NCBI RefSeq assembly: GCF_023156195.1
Contig: NZ_JAKUKA010000001.1
Span: 2,294,001 to 2,358,000, forward strand
Length of the DNA stretch: 64,000 nt
Origin: Chitinophaga sedimenti
Lineage (GTDB): Bacteria > Bacteroidota > Bacteroidia > Chitinophagales > Chitinophagaceae
Direction: 5' to 3'
Part shown: one piece after another, positions 10,307-20,434 of the stretch
Numbering within the stretch: position 1 is the first letter of the stretch
How the letters are laid out: the number at the start of each line of letters is the position of its first letter
Position numbers and translations under genes: made by a program
Notes under the pieces: generated by a model
Seen by the model: only the letters and a program-made list of their open reading frames with translations
The model's database searches: none
What the model was told of the DNA's origin: nothing

Positions 10307-10340
10307 GAAAACAGGAGGACGAAGCCTTTCGTCCTCCTGC
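10307..10340 (-). terminator. Rho-independent terminator after the epimerase gene
   Basis: A 12-pair stem (CAGGAGGACGAA with TTCGTCCTCCTG) and a four-base loop are followed on the minus strand by TTTTCG. It begins six bases after the stop codon of the NAD-dependent epimerase gene at 10346. Confidence 0.75.
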
Positions 10341-10345
10341 CTACA

Positions 10346-11248
10346 TTAACCGAAATAAGCATCGCTGTCGAGGTCCGCGATGAGCCCGGGTCCCGAAGGA
10401 CTCCAACCCAGCCATTCGCGGGTAAGTTTGCCTGAAGAAGGCACATCCAGCGAAAAGAAATGGCCGAGGAAGCCGAAATGGTCTGCCGCTTCAGCCGCTG
10501 CTTTAGAAACGACCGGCAGGTTTAAACGACGCCCGATCACTTCCACAATCTCGCGGGTCGGCACTCCTTCTTCACCTACCGCGTGGTACGTGGTACCGGC
10601 CAGCCCTTTTTCCAATGCGAGCCTGTATAAGCGCGCCGCATCGGAACGGTGCACCGCGGGCCATACATTACGCCCGTCTTCCACGTAAGCCGCTTCGCCT
10701 TTTTCACGGGCAATGTTGATGAGCCAGGGAACAAAACCATGATCTCCGGCGCCGTGTACCGAAGGCGGGAGGCGTATCAACATGGCGCGTACCCCCTTTT
10801 CGGTAAAGGTGCGGGTAAGCACTTCGGAGAACGAACGCACTGAGCCTGCGCCTTCCGTTTTACCAGCATCCAGTTCAGTACCGGTTTTGCCGGGAGCTAC
10901 GGCCGCGGTGGCCGAAGTAACGATCAATGGCCGGCCGGAACCCGCCATTGCTTCTCCCATTGCGGTTATCGCCTGCCTGTCTACCTCCCCGGCTGCGGCA
11001 TGCCGCGAAAAATCATGGATGAAGGCCGTGTGAATCACCCCATCGGTGACAGCGACGGCCCTTTGCAGGCTGTCGGTGTCTTCGAGGGAGCCTTCATGCA
11101 CGCTGGCCCCGGCAGCGGCAAGCGCTTTTGCGGCATCTTCCGACCGGGCCAGTCCCAACACGGAATGCCCGTTTTGCAATAATTCCTGTACGATGGCGGA
11201 CCCGACGAAGCCGGACGCCCCTGTTACAAATACACGCATAGTATTCAT
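10346..11248 (-). CDS. NAD(P)-dependent epimerase / atypical SDR oxidoreductase
   Basis: 300 residues, typical of atypical short-chain dehydrogenases. The N-terminal Rossmann dinucleotide motif TGASGFVG is at residues 9-16 and is followed by LARSEDAAKAL, where an Arg after the second strand suggests NADP preference. The usual YxxxK is not obvious; the region around residue 115 (VTSATAAVAPG) stands where the catalytic Ser would be, as in extended SDRs that act as sugar-epimerase-like oxidoreductases. It is divergent from a Crp/Fnr regulator across about 100 bases, which suggests that regulator controls it. The substrate cannot be told from sequence. A start at the ATG three codons further in is also possible. 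Confidence 0.8.
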   Translation of the reverse strand: MNTMRVFVTGASGFVGSAIVQELLQNGHSVLGLARSEDAAKALAAAGASVHEGSLEDTDSLQRAVAVTDGVIHTAFIHDFSRHAAAGEVDRQAITAMGEAMAGSGRPLIVTSATAAVAPGKTGTELDAGKTEGAGSVRSFSEVLTRTFTEKGVRAMLIRLPPSVHGAGDHGFVPWLINIAREKGEAAYVEDGRNVWPAVHRSDAARLYRLALEKGLAGTTYHAVGEEGVPTREIVEVIGRRLNLPVVSKAAAEAADHFGFLGHFFSLDVPSSGKLTREWLGWSPSGPGLIADLDSDAYFG

Positions 11249-11347
11249 TTTCTACAAAATTCGGTCGAACCCGCCCCGTCAACAAGGTCATTTGACACAA
11301 TTTTCCTGTACGGGGACTGTTTGTATAAAAGCCCTACCTTTACGGAT

Positions 11348-11926
11348 ATGTTGGAGCATTTCATTGCATACATGCGGGAATCGGGCGGTTTTAACGAGCA
11401 GGACCTGAAGAACATAGCGGAACAATCCACACCCCGGAAAATGCGCCGCCGGCAGTTGCTGCTGCAGGAGGGCGAGGTGTGCCGGTATAAAATCTTTGTC
11501 GTAAAAGGCCTGCTTCGCACTTATCGCCTCAAGGACGATGGATCGGAATACATCATGAAGTTCGCCCCCGAAAACAGCTGGCTGACCGATCCGGACAGCT
11601 TTCACCGGCAAACGCCGTCGCTGTTTTATATTGATGCGCTGGAAGAGGCCGAGGTGGTACTATGGACAAAAGACAACTTCGTGCACCTCTGCACCACGAT
11701 CCCGGCCCTGAAAGCCTATTCAGATAAGGTGATCAACCGCAGTACAAGTGAAAGCCAGCAACGTATCCTCATGAATATCAGCTATACATCGGAAGAAAAA
11801 TACGAAGCCTTCATGGCCGCCTACCCGGACATTTTACGAAGGGTGCCGCTGCACATGGTTGCCTCGTACCTGGGCGTATCCCGGGAAACACTGAGCAGGA
11901 TCAGGCATGCGCGGATGCGGCAATAA
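11348..11926 (+). CDS. Crp/Fnr family transcriptional regulator
   Basis: 192 residues from the ATG at 11348, which follows a -7-like TACCTTTA by six bases; an upstream alternative start at 11321 would overlap that element. The cyclic-nucleotide-binding-like domain (RQLLLQEGEVCRYKIFVVKG) takes up the first 120 residues and a winged helix-turn-helix the last 50, with recognition helix SYLGVSRETLSRIR. There are no Fe-S cysteines of the FNR type near the N-terminus, so it is more like the single-domain Bacteroidota regulators that pair with oxidoreductase genes. It is divergently arranged with the epimerase gene and probably regulates it. Confidence 0.85.
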   Translation: MLEHFIAYMRESGGFNEQDLKNIAEQSTPRKMRRRQLLLQEGEVCRYKIFVVKGLLRTYRLKDDGSEYIMKFAPENSWLTDPDSFHRQTPSLFYIDALEEAEVVLWTKDNFVHLCTTIPALKAYSDKVINRSTSESQQRILMNISYTSEEKYEAFMAAYPDILRRVPLHMVASYLGVSRETLSRIRHARMRQ

Positions 11927-11968
11927 CCCGCTCTTACAATTTTGTTATGGCTCCAGCGGTAATTTCCC

Positions 11969-11976
11969 TATCTTCC
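11969..11976 (+). promoter_or_regulatory. -7-like element ahead of the GH43 gene
   Basis: TATCTTCC, two mismatches from TAnnTTTG, ending six bases before the ATG at 11983. It argues for that ATG over the one at 11947, which would put the promoter inside the coding region. Confidence 0.4.
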
Positions 11977-11982
11977 GCACCT

Positions 11983-12939
11983 ATGAAATTGCATCAGTAC
12001 ATTTTCCACGCCATGCTGCTGGCCGTGAGCCTCAAAAGCACTGCGCAGCAAGCCTCCGTTTTCCTTGCGGATCCCACTATTTTCCAGGACAAAGGAAAGT
12101 ACTACCTCTATGGCACCAGCAGCGAGCGGGGCTTCCATGTATACGAATCCTCCGATCTTAAAACATGGACACAACCCCAGGATACAGCGCGCCGTTTTGC
12201 CTTGAAGCGTGGCGAATCCTTTGGTAAAGGCGGCTTCTGGGCGCCGCAGGTATTCAGGAACAAAGGCGATTACTATATGGCCTATACCGCCGATGAGCAG
12301 ATCGCCATTGCAAAAGGACCCGGCCCGCTTGGCCCCTTCAAACAGACTACCCTGAAAGCCCTCAGCGGCACCGGCCGGCAGATAGACCCCTTCATCTTTT
12401 TCGATAAAAGCGGCAAGGTGTACCTCTATCATGTGAAACTGCAGAACGGCAACCGCATCTTCGTTACAGAAATGAAGCCCGACCTGTCTGATATTATCCC
12501 GGGAACAGAAAAAGAATGCATATCGGCATCTGACAAATGGGAAGACACTGAGAACGCGAAATGGCCGGTAACGGAAGGTCCGACCGTGATTTTACATAAA
12601 AAGACGTACTACCTGATTTACTCCGCTAACGACTTCCGCAGCAAAGACTACGCGGTAGGCTATGCTACTTCTACCTCCCCTGTGGGCCCCTGGAAAAAAT
12701 ACGAGGGCAACCCGATCATCAGCCGCCAAACCGTTGGCCATAACGGCTCCGGCCACGGCGACGTGTTTATGGACCAGATGCGCCAGATGCATTACGTGGT
12801 GCACACCCATAACTCCGACACCCGCGTATCGCCCAGGGCTACCGCTACTGTGAAGCTGGATTTCAAACCAGGCAAGGATGGTGTGGATGTACTGGAAGCC
12901 GATGGCAAATCATTCGAGTGGCTGCAGCGCGCCAAATGA
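11983..12939 (+). CDS. Secreted glycoside hydrolase family 43 protein
   Basis: 318 residues from the ATG at 11983, with a signal peptide ending near KSTAQQ (residues 1-23). The five-bladed beta-propeller of GH43 is visible, with all three active-site acids: base Asp30 in ADPTIF, pKa-modulating Asp135 in QIDPFIF and general acid Glu198 in VTEGPTV. GH43 covers alpha-L-arabinofuranosidases, endo-arabinanases, beta-xylosidases and exo-galactanases; the short single-domain form does not fix which. It has no SusCD neighbours and seems to be a lone gene. The start is chosen because an upstream ATG (11947) would read through the -7-like element. Confidence 0.85.
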   Translation: MKLHQYIFHAMLLAVSLKSTAQQASVFLADPTIFQDKGKYYLYGTSSERGFHVYESSDLKTWTQPQDTARRFALKRGESFGKGGFWAPQVFRNKGDYYMAYTADEQIAIAKGPGPLGPFKQTTLKALSGTGRQIDPFIFFDKSGKVYLYHVKLQNGNRIFVTEMKPDLSDIIPGTEKECISASDKWEDTENAKWPVTEGPTVILHKKTYYLIYSANDFRSKDYAVGYATSTSPVGPWKKYEGNPIISRQTVGHNGSGHGDVFMDQMRQMHYVVHTHNSDTRVSPRATATVKLDFKPGKDGVDVLEADGKSFEWLQRAK

Positions 12940-13109
12940 TGGAATTTATCGGGCAGTCTTGTTCACAGCATCCCATATGTAATATCAATACCAGTGAGAG
13001 ATTCAGCGAACGGCATATAAGGTCCACAAAAACGGCCGTACCTGTATAAATCAACGATTTTTTACAATCCGGGCAACTGATATTCATCGACCTTTGTGAA
13101 AAAAAAGAG

Positions 13110-13520
13110 ATGTTTACCGTAGCACAAATTCATGCAGCGCACGACAAAGTAAAAAGCGGCGCGGACTTCCCGGCCTATATCGGTGAGATCAAAACGCTCG
13201 GCGTTACCGGCTTTGCCACCTGGGTAAAGGATAGCCATACCGAATACTTTGGCGCCAACGACTACCGGACGCAGTCCGCTCCCATGTATGCAACGCTCAC
13301 AATTGCGGACAACCCGGACGCTACCGGCTTCGAAGCACGCCTGAAAGCGCATCAGCAGGGAACTACCGACTACCTTACTTTTTGCCGTGACTGCGCGGAA
13401 ACAGGCATAGAAAAATGGATCGTGGACCTGTCGGCCATGACCTGCATTTACTACGATAAAAAAGGAAATGAAGTGCTCGTGGAAACCATACCTTTGGTAT
13501 CCGATCAACATGAAATTTGA
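13110..13520 (+). CDS. DUF1398 family protein
   Basis: 136 residues, the normal size for DUF1398 (E. coli YbcV-like). It shows the family features VAQIHAAHDKVKSGADFPAY, a TEYFG segment near residue 45 and a conserved Cys-bearing stretch LTFCRDCAETGIEKW. No signal peptide is present, so it is cytoplasmic. The function is unknown in the family. A -7-like GACCTTTG sits 13 bases upstream, with an A/G-rich leader between. The 3' end overlaps the following AraC gene by 11 bases, which suggests translational coupling. Confidence 0.8.
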   Translation: MFTVAQIHAAHDKVKSGADFPAYIGEIKTLGVTGFATWVKDSHTEYFGANDYRTQSAPMYATLTIADNPDATGFEARLKAHQQGTTDYLTFCRDCAETGIEKWIVDLSAMTCIYYDKKGNEVLVETIPLVSDQHEI

Positions 13521-14262
13521 TGCTTACATACCATGCGAGCGGCTGCGCCCCTACATTAAACAATTTGTAGTGTCGGAGAACGATGCGGCGGCAGCATACA
13601 AAGTATTTCCGTCTACCGGTATGGTCATCGGCTTTCAATACCGCGGACAGCTCGCCACAGAACATGGCCAACTGGCTTCCGCAGGCATCACCGGCATGTC
13701 GGACAGCTATAAAGTCTTTCGCAACTCCGCGCACACCGGTACCGTACTCATTTACTTCACCGAAACAGGATTTACCCATTTCGCGGCGCACCCGGCACAT
13801 ACGTTATTTGGATTAAGTCTTTCCCTGGACCATATCTTTGACCGCCACGCCGTACAGGAAGTAGAAGAAAAACTGGCGGAAGCTGGCACAGACCGGCTGC
13901 GGATCAAAGTAACAGAACAATTTCTGCTATCCAGGCTGAAAGATATTGCAACAGATAAACTGGTGATGCAGGCTGTGCAGCTTATTTATCAATCCAACGG
14001 AAATATCAGGATCAAAGAAATCAGCGAACGGTTGTTTATCAGCCAAAGCCCGCTGGAAATGCGCTTCCGGAAAGTGGTGGGCGCCACGCCTAAAAAATTT
14101 GCATCGATCGTAAGATTTAATGCCGTGCTAAAAGACTTGAACCACGCGAAAACACTCACGGAGATCTGCTATGCGCACCAGTTTTTTGACCAGGCACACT
14201 TTATCAAGGATTTCAGGCAGTTTACGGGAGATACGCCAGAGAATTTTAAGCGGTTCCTGTAG
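13510..14262 (+). CDS. AraC family regulator with DUF6597-like N-terminus
   Basis: 250 residues from the ATG at 13510; the frame is open further upstream but this start fits the family N-terminus (MKFDAYIPCERLRPYIKQF). The first 140 residues resemble DUF6597, the second part is an AraC double helix-turn-helix (IKEISERLFISQSPLEMRFR and TEICYAHQFFDQAHFIKDFR). This class usually senses an unknown small ligand. It overlaps the DUF1398 gene by 11 bases in a different frame and so is probably co-transcribed and translationally coupled with it. Intact. Confidence 0.85.
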   Translation: MKFDAYIPCERLRPYIKQFVVSENDAAAAYKVFPSTGMVIGFQYRGQLATEHGQLASAGITGMSDSYKVFRNSAHTGTVLIYFTETGFTHFAAHPAHTLFGLSLSLDHIFDRHAVQEVEEKLAEAGTDRLRIKVTEQFLLSRLKDIATDKLVMQAVQLIYQSNGNIRIKEISERLFISQSPLEMRFRKVVGATPKKFASIVRFNAVLKDLNHAKTLTEICYAHQFFDQAHFIKDFRQFTGDTPENFKRFL

Positions 14263-14695
14263 CTCCCACAGGCCAGGAGCCCGGTGATCTTCCTTACAAA
14301 ATCATCCGGCCGCCCTGTTCCCCGGGACTTCCAGTTAGTAGGCTGCGGCAAACAGGGTGATCGTATAAGGATCTGAGTGGCGGAAGGAGGGTAACAGCCC
14401 AATGCCGTTACCTTTTCGCCGCACGCCTGCAACTGAAAAACGTTCAGAAAAGGGTTAACATGAATGGAACAACGATGATGTTTGCCTGATTTATAAATGG
14501 AAGTTCAATGGAGGAAGAGCAATCAGTAGATAATTTACATGGTTGGTATTCAGTTCTGATGCAAAGGTAACGGGCTTCTTCCGGACCACCAAAAATAATC
14601 CACACAGATGAGGGATAATATGAAGCAGCTTGCTAAAACCGCCATGGTTTGCGGATCTACTTAAAAAATCGCAACTTGCAGCAAAGTGAACAAAG
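14263..14695. other. Intergenic region without recognised features
   Basis: 433 bases between the AraC stop and the TetR start. I found no open frame with coding character, no strong hairpin and no exact TAnnTTTG element. It must contain the TetR promoter and presumably the end of the AraC transcript. Confidence 0.5.
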
Positions 14696-15332
14696 ATGCC
14701 AAGAAAAGTAACAGACGGCCCCATCAGAAATAAAGAGCGGACCCGGCAAAGAGTTATAGATGCCCTGGGCAACATCGTGATAAAAGATGGTTTCTCCAAC
14801 CTCAACATCAGTAAAATTGCGGAACAGGCGCAGGTAGACCGCAAAGTGATATACGACTACTTTGGCGGACTCGATGGTGTAATCAAAGAATACCTCGATA
14901 CCAAAGACTACTGGAAAGTGGTGGCGGACAATATGCCGTCTATCCGGAGCATAGCAAAGCCGATCACGGCAAATCCGCAGCCAATATGATCCTGGAGCAG
15001 CAGTTCGACAGTCTTATGTCCAACGAAGAAATGCGCCGTATCGTCACCTGGGACCTCACCGATAATGTTGAATCGCTGCAGGTGATGGGGCAAAAACGCG
15101 AAGACATCGGCGAACAGCTGTTTACGCAGCTTACCGACGAGCATTTCAAAAACAAGACCACCGATATCCGCGCCGTTACCGCCATTCTCGTGAGCAGCGT
15201 TTACTACCTCACCCTGCACGCCAAAATGAACGGCAGCACGTTCTGCGGCATCGACATCAGAGAACAGGAAGGAGAAATGAAAATAAAAAAGCACTCCGGC
15301 AGATTATCGACTGGGCTTATGCGCAGCCATAA
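14696..15332 (+). CDS. TetR family transcriptional regulator (two frame breaks)
   Basis: Repaired length is about 212 residues, normal for TetR. The N-terminal helix-turn-helix is clear (ISKIAEQAQVDRKVIYDYFG, residues 41-60). One base is missing near 14930-14960, after which the frame reads ADHGKSAANMILEQQFD. One A is missing from the A6 run at 15285-15290, after which the protein ends IIDWAYAQP at a TAA at 15330. The long C-terminal ligand domain has no close match I can name. It precedes the metal-efflux genes on the same strand and may regulate them, though about 290 bases separate it from the next gene, so this is inference. Confidence 0.75.
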
Positions 15333-15610
15333 CGCTATTTGGAAGAAAGCCACACACCACAAACCTATCCAACGGCGCATATGCATCTCTGCATCGCGGA
15401 CTTTTCACCGTGCCCGAATAAACGCGCTGTGAAAGGAAGAGTAAGTAGCCTGAAAGCAGGACGACCAGCCTCATAATGCTAAATACAGGTCAAATTGCAA
15501 CCGTTATGCAAAGATTCTTAACACTGTTAAAAGCTGCTATTGTCGCGGATTTAACCTTGACAAGCGCCCGTTAACGCCTCCTTATCATGTTCCCCGTTAT
15601 TAAAAAGGGT

Positions 15611-15618
15611 TATATTTG
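15611..15618 (+). promoter_or_regulatory. -7 element of the metal-efflux operon
   Basis: TATATTTG, an exact TAnnTTTG, four bases before the ATG at 15623. Transcription would begin at or next to the start codon, giving a leaderless or nearly leaderless mRNA unless translation starts further in. Confidence 0.55.
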
Positions 15619-15622
15619 CGTC

Positions 15623-15943
15623 ATGCGATTCAGTGCTGTCATATTCATGCTCGTTATCCTGATGCAGGTATTAATACCCTGCTCGGACAGCTTTGCGCTG
15701 GCGGCTGATCAATTGCAGACGGAACAGCAAATATCTTCTTCCCACGACGACACCCATAACGACATCGATCAATGTGGCCCGTTCTGCGAATGCGCCTGCT
15801 GCGCCTGTCCAACCGTAGTACAACATGCGGTTGACTATACTTTCGTAGAAACTACCTACAAACAACGATACACCGTTTACACCCAATCCGAGAAGTTAGG
15901 CGTATCCGCCGCTATCTGGCAGCCTCCCCGGCATGTTGCTTAA
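15623..15943 (+). CDS. Small exported Cys/His-rich protein (DUF6660-like)
   Basis: 106 residues from the ATG at 15623. Residues 1-25 are a hydrophobic export segment (MRFSAVIFMLVILMQVLIPC). The central part is acidic with His (SSHDDTHNDIDQC) and is followed by a dense cysteine cluster CGPFCECACCACP, six Cys within 13 residues after the first. The C-terminus is basic/aromatic. It resembles what I remember as DUF6660, small proteins found just upstream of heavy-metal RND genes in Bacteroidota. It is the first gene of the efflux operon, about 150 bases ahead of the pump. A role in periplasmic metal binding or delivery to the pump is inferred, not shown. An upstream start at 15587 would overlap the -7 element. 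Confidence 0.65.
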   Translation: MRFSAVIFMLVILMQVLIPCSDSFALAADQLQTEQQISSSHDDTHNDIDQCGPFCECACCACPTVVQHAVDYTFVETTYKQRYTVYTQSEKLGVSAAIWQPPRHVA

Positions 15944-16093
15944 TCTCCCTTTATTTTCTTTTTTATTCATTTGATGCGATGGCTATGACGGCTTACTGTC
16001 ATATCCCGCAACGCATATAAACTGTACATCAAACTTTTGTCTGATGTGCGGCCTCGTATGCAGCGTTGCCATGCTCTATCCCTGTAAAGCAAC

Positions 16094-19000
16094 ATGTTAA
16101 ATAAGATCATTCAGTTTTCCATAAAAAATAAGCTGATCATCGGGCTATTCACGCTCGGACTGATCATCTGGGGAATCTACTCCCTAAAGAAACTGCCCAT
16201 CGACGCAGTTCCCGACATCACCAACAACCAGGTGCAGATCATCACCCTGTCGCCCTCGCTGGCCGCACAGGAAGTCGAGCGACTGATCTCCTTCCCGGTG
16301 GAACAGGTGATGTCTACCATCCCCGAAATTCAGCAGGTGCGCTCTATTTCCCGCTTCGGCCTGTCGGTAGTCACCATTGTTTTTCATGACGATGTGGATA
16401 TTTACTGGGCGCGCCAGCAGGTAAATGAAAAACTGGCCGAAGCAAAGAATAATATTCCCGCGGACCTTGGCAACCCGGAAATATCTCCTATCTCTACAGG
16501 TCTGGGCGAAATATACCAATACGTCATTCACCCTAAACCGGGATATGAACAACAATATGGTGCCCGGGAGTTGCGCTCCATACAGGACTGGATCGTACGC
16601 CGGCAGCTGCTGGGTACACCCGGTGTAGCGGAAGTGAACAGCTTCGGCGGACTGTTAAAGCAATATGAGATCGGGCTCGACCCCGACAAACTGCGCAGTT
16701 ACGACCTGAGTATTACGGATGTATTTACCGCGCTGGAAAACAACAACCGTAATGCGGGCGGCGCTTACATCGATAAAAAGCCCAATGCCTACTTTATCCG
16801 CACAGAGGGCCTGGTAGGCAACATCGACGATATTAATAAAATTGTAGTCAAGAACAGCCAGACCGGTACGCCGGTACTGATCCGCGATGTAGCCACCGTC
16901 GAAATCGGCCACTCGATCCGTTACGGCGCGTTGACCCGCACCACGAGGGAAAGCAGCGGCGAAGCAGTGGGCGGTATTGTCATGATGCTGAAAGGCGCCA
17001 ATGCCAACCAGGTAGTAAAAGAGGTTAAATCCAGGATCGACCGCATCAGCAAAACCCTGCCCGAAGGTGTGGTCGTAGAGGCCTTCCTGGACCGCAGCGC
17101 GTTGGTAGACCGCGCCATTGGCACAGTCGCCAAAAACCTGGTAGAAGGTGCATTGATCGTGATCTTCGTATTGGTATTGTTCCTCGGTAACCTGCGCGCA
17201 GGACTGATCGTGGCTTCGGTGATTCCCCTGGCCATGTTGTTCGCTATTGCGATGATGAACCTCTTTGGTGTGTCGGGTAACCTCATGAGCCTTGGTGCCA
17301 TTGACTTTGGCCTTATCGTCGACGGTGCGGTGATTATCGTCGAAGCTACCATGCACCATCTTGGCATGCGCAATGCAGGCAAACTCACACAGGCGGAAAT
17401 GGATGACGAAGTATACGACTCCGCGGTAAAGATCCGTTCTGCCGCCGCCTTCGGCGAAATCATCATCCTTATCGTATACCTGCCCATCCTCGCGCTGACA
17501 GGCATCGAAGGCAAGATGTTCCGTCCCATGGCGCAAACCGTATCGTTCGCGATCCTCGGCGCATTTATACTGTCTATGACCTACGTGCCCATGGTATCGG
17601 CACTGTTCCTTAGCAAAAACACCACCCACCAACGGAATTTTTCCGACCGGATGATGGACTTCTTTCACAAACATTATTTGCCCGTCATTAAAGGCGCTTT
17701 AAAAAGGCGTATGCTCGTTACGTTTACAGCGGTGGGACTGCTGGCGGTGAGCATCTTTGCCTTTTCACGCATGGGCGGTGAGTTCATCCCCAACCTGGAA
17801 GAAGGCGACTTCGCGGTGGAAACGAGGCTGTTGACCGGGAGTTCGTTGATGCAAACGGTAGATAAGGTGAACCAGGCATCCGATATCCTCGTTAAGAAAT
17901 TCCCGGAGGTAAAAGAAGTAGTAGGTAAGATAGGCGCCGCCGAAATTCCAACCGACCCCATGCCGATGGAAGCCTGTGATCTTACTATTATACTGAAAGA
18001 TAAAGATGAATGGGTATCGGCCAGCACCCGCGAAGCACTCACAGAGAAGATGAGTGAAGCACTGAAACAGGTGCCGGGTGTCAGCTTCGGCTTCTCACAA
18101 CCCATACAACTGCGCTCCAACGAATTGATCTCCGGGGTCAGGCAGGATATCGGTATAAAAATCTTTGGAGATGACCTGGAAGTGCTGACCGACTTATCTA
18201 AAAAAATCGGCGGCATCGTGTCGCAGGTAGATGGCGCCAGAGACCTGTACCTGGAACAGGCGGAAGGTTTGCCGCAGATCGTGGTGCACATCAACCGCGA
18301 CCGCATAGCGCAATATGGCTTAAGCGTGGAAACCGTGAACCAGGCAGTAAACGCGGCTTTCGCCGGTCAGTCGGCCGGACTGGTATACGAAGGCGAACAA
18401 CGGTACGACATGGTGGTGCGCCTTTCACAACAAAACCGGCAGGGAATTGATGACGTAAAGAATATTTACATCACCTCTCCTACAGGCATCCGGTACCGCT
18501 GGAACAGCTGGCCGATGTATCGTTCAAACTCGGCCCCAACCAGATACAACGCGAGGATACCAAACGCAGGATCATCGTGGGACTGAACGTGCGCGGGCGT
18601 GACATCCAGAGCGTGGTAACGCAGATACAGGACAAAATCGAAAAGCAGGTCAAACTACCTGCAGGCTATTACATTACTTACGGCGGACAGTTCGAAAACC
18701 TGAAAGCAGCGACTGCACGCCTGTCGATCGCCGTACCGGTAGCGCTCGCGCTGATACTGCTATTATTGTATTTCACATTCGGATCTATGAAACAATCTTT
18801 CCTGATATTCACCGCTATCCCCATGGCAGCCATCGGTGGCATCTTTGCCCTTATACTGCGCGGTATGCCCTTTAGCATTTCCGCCGGCGTAGGTTTCATT
18901 GCGCTATTCGGCGTAGCGGTATTGAACGGCATCGTACTCATCACCGAGTTCAACCGGTTGAAAAAACAAAACAAATATTCGCTGGATGAAATTGTATTAA

Positions 19001-20423
19001 AAGGAACGGCGTTACGGTTACGTCCCGTACTAATGACGGCCACCGTAGCCTCACTCGGCTTTTTGCCGATGGCGCTTTCTACCGCGGCCGGTGCAGAAGT
19101 ACAGAAGCCGCTGGCCACCGTAGTCATTGGGGGCTGCTGACCTCTACCATTCTTACCCTGATCGTGTTGCCAGTATTGTATACCTACTTCGAAAAATGGA
19201 AACCTAAAGTACCAGCGCTGGTAGTGCTGCCGATAGCATTACTATTATCCACCGGCGCCAAAGCACAACAGATAAGCATGGAAACAGCGGTGGAAACGGC
19301 ACTGCGTAACAATCCCGGCATCAAATCGTCCAACCTGCAAATTAGCCGTGAGCAAACACTCAAGGGCACTGCGGCTGATATAGGTAAAACGAATGTGGGG
19401 GTGCAATACGGTCAATTTAACAGCATCAGGAACGATAACAATATCAATATCTCACAAAGCATTCCTTACCCGGGTGTGTTCCGTAACCGCAGCCAATTAT
19501 CGGACGCCCGTATCGAAGGCGCGAAAAAGAACCTGGCGGCGGATAAAAATGAACTCACTTACCAGGTAAGAAGCGCTTACGGACAACTGTCATATTTCTT
19601 CGCGTTGCAGACCCTTTACCAGCAGCAGGACTCTATTTTCGGCAGCTTCCAAAAAGCAGCGGGTCTGCGCTATCAAACGGGCGAAAGCAACCTGCTGGAA
19701 GCTACTACCGCGGAAACGCAGTACAACGAGGTGCGTAACCAGATGGAGAAAAACCGGGCAGACATTCGCGCCTACACCGCCGAATTACAACGGCTGCTTA
19801 ATACCAGCGAAGCACTATCACCCGACCCCGATTTTGTCGCGGAAGTCTACCTGCCGGATAGCGCAACATTGACCAACCCGCTGATCGCCTTGCAAAAGCA
19901 ACAGGTGGCCATTGCCGACAAAACGGTCCGGCTGGAACGGTCCCTGTCCGGCCCCGACTTTACACTGGGCTATTTTAACCAGTCGCTCATCGGCACGCAG
20001 AATGTAAACGGTACCGATGTATACTATGGTGGTGGAAAACGCTTCCAGGGCGTGCAGGCGGGTATTGCCCTGCCGATTTTCTTCAAACCCTTTTCCTCCA
20101 GGATAAAAGCGGCGACTATCGACAAACAAGTAGCGGAAACCCAGCTCAATCTATCTGAAGTAAACCTTAAAGGGGCATTTAGTACGGCTTACCAGGAATT
20201 ACTGAAGAACATGCGCAGCATGCAGTACTACGAAAAAAACGCGCTCCCAAATGCTGCACTGCTGCTGAAACAGGCGCAGGTAGCATTTCAGAATGGGGAA
20301 ATTGGCTATGTAGAATACCTGCAAAGCCTGCGTACTTCGTCTGATCTGCGCTTTGGCTACCTACAGTCCATCAATCAATATAACCAATCTGTTTACCGCC
20401 TTAAATACCTTGCTGGCTTATAA
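16094..20423 (+). CDS. CusA/CzcA-type HME-RND pump fused to TolC-like channel (two frame breaks)
   Basis: Repaired, one frame of about 1443 residues joins an RND permease (about 1-1035) to an outer-membrane factor (about 1060-1443). The permease has the HME N-terminus (KKLPIDAVPDITNNQVQI) and, in TM4, Asp404 in DFGLIVDGAVIIVE, the DFG-x3-DGA pattern linked to divalent-cation pumps (CzcA/CnrA) rather than Cu/Ag pumps (CusA). The TolC part starts QISMETAVETALRNNPGIKS and has the usual long helical hairpins. Between them lies a hydrophobic stretch ending LLLSTGAKAQ, which looks like a signal peptide with an AxA cleavage site. Breaks: one C missing at 18490-18491 and one G missing at 19129-19133. 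It drives metal from periplasm or cytoplasm across the outer membrane with the next gene as adaptor. Confidence 0.85.
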
Positions 20424-20434
20424 ACTGTAACAAC

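Noticed and set aside
11291..11294. TTTG as a -33 element for the Crp/Fnr gene
   Set aside because: The distance to the -7-like element (about 40 bases) is twice the usual spacing.
16655..17674. Minus-strand frame of 339 codons opposite the RND gene
   Set aside because: Very rich in His, Gln and Asp with no recognisable domain; it mirrors a conserved pump sequence and is a shadow.
18480..19140. Programmed ribosomal frameshifting in the RND gene
   Set aside because: The slips occur at CC and GGGGG runs without a known slippery heptamer or a shared structure, and the same type of gap appears in many unrelated genes nearby.
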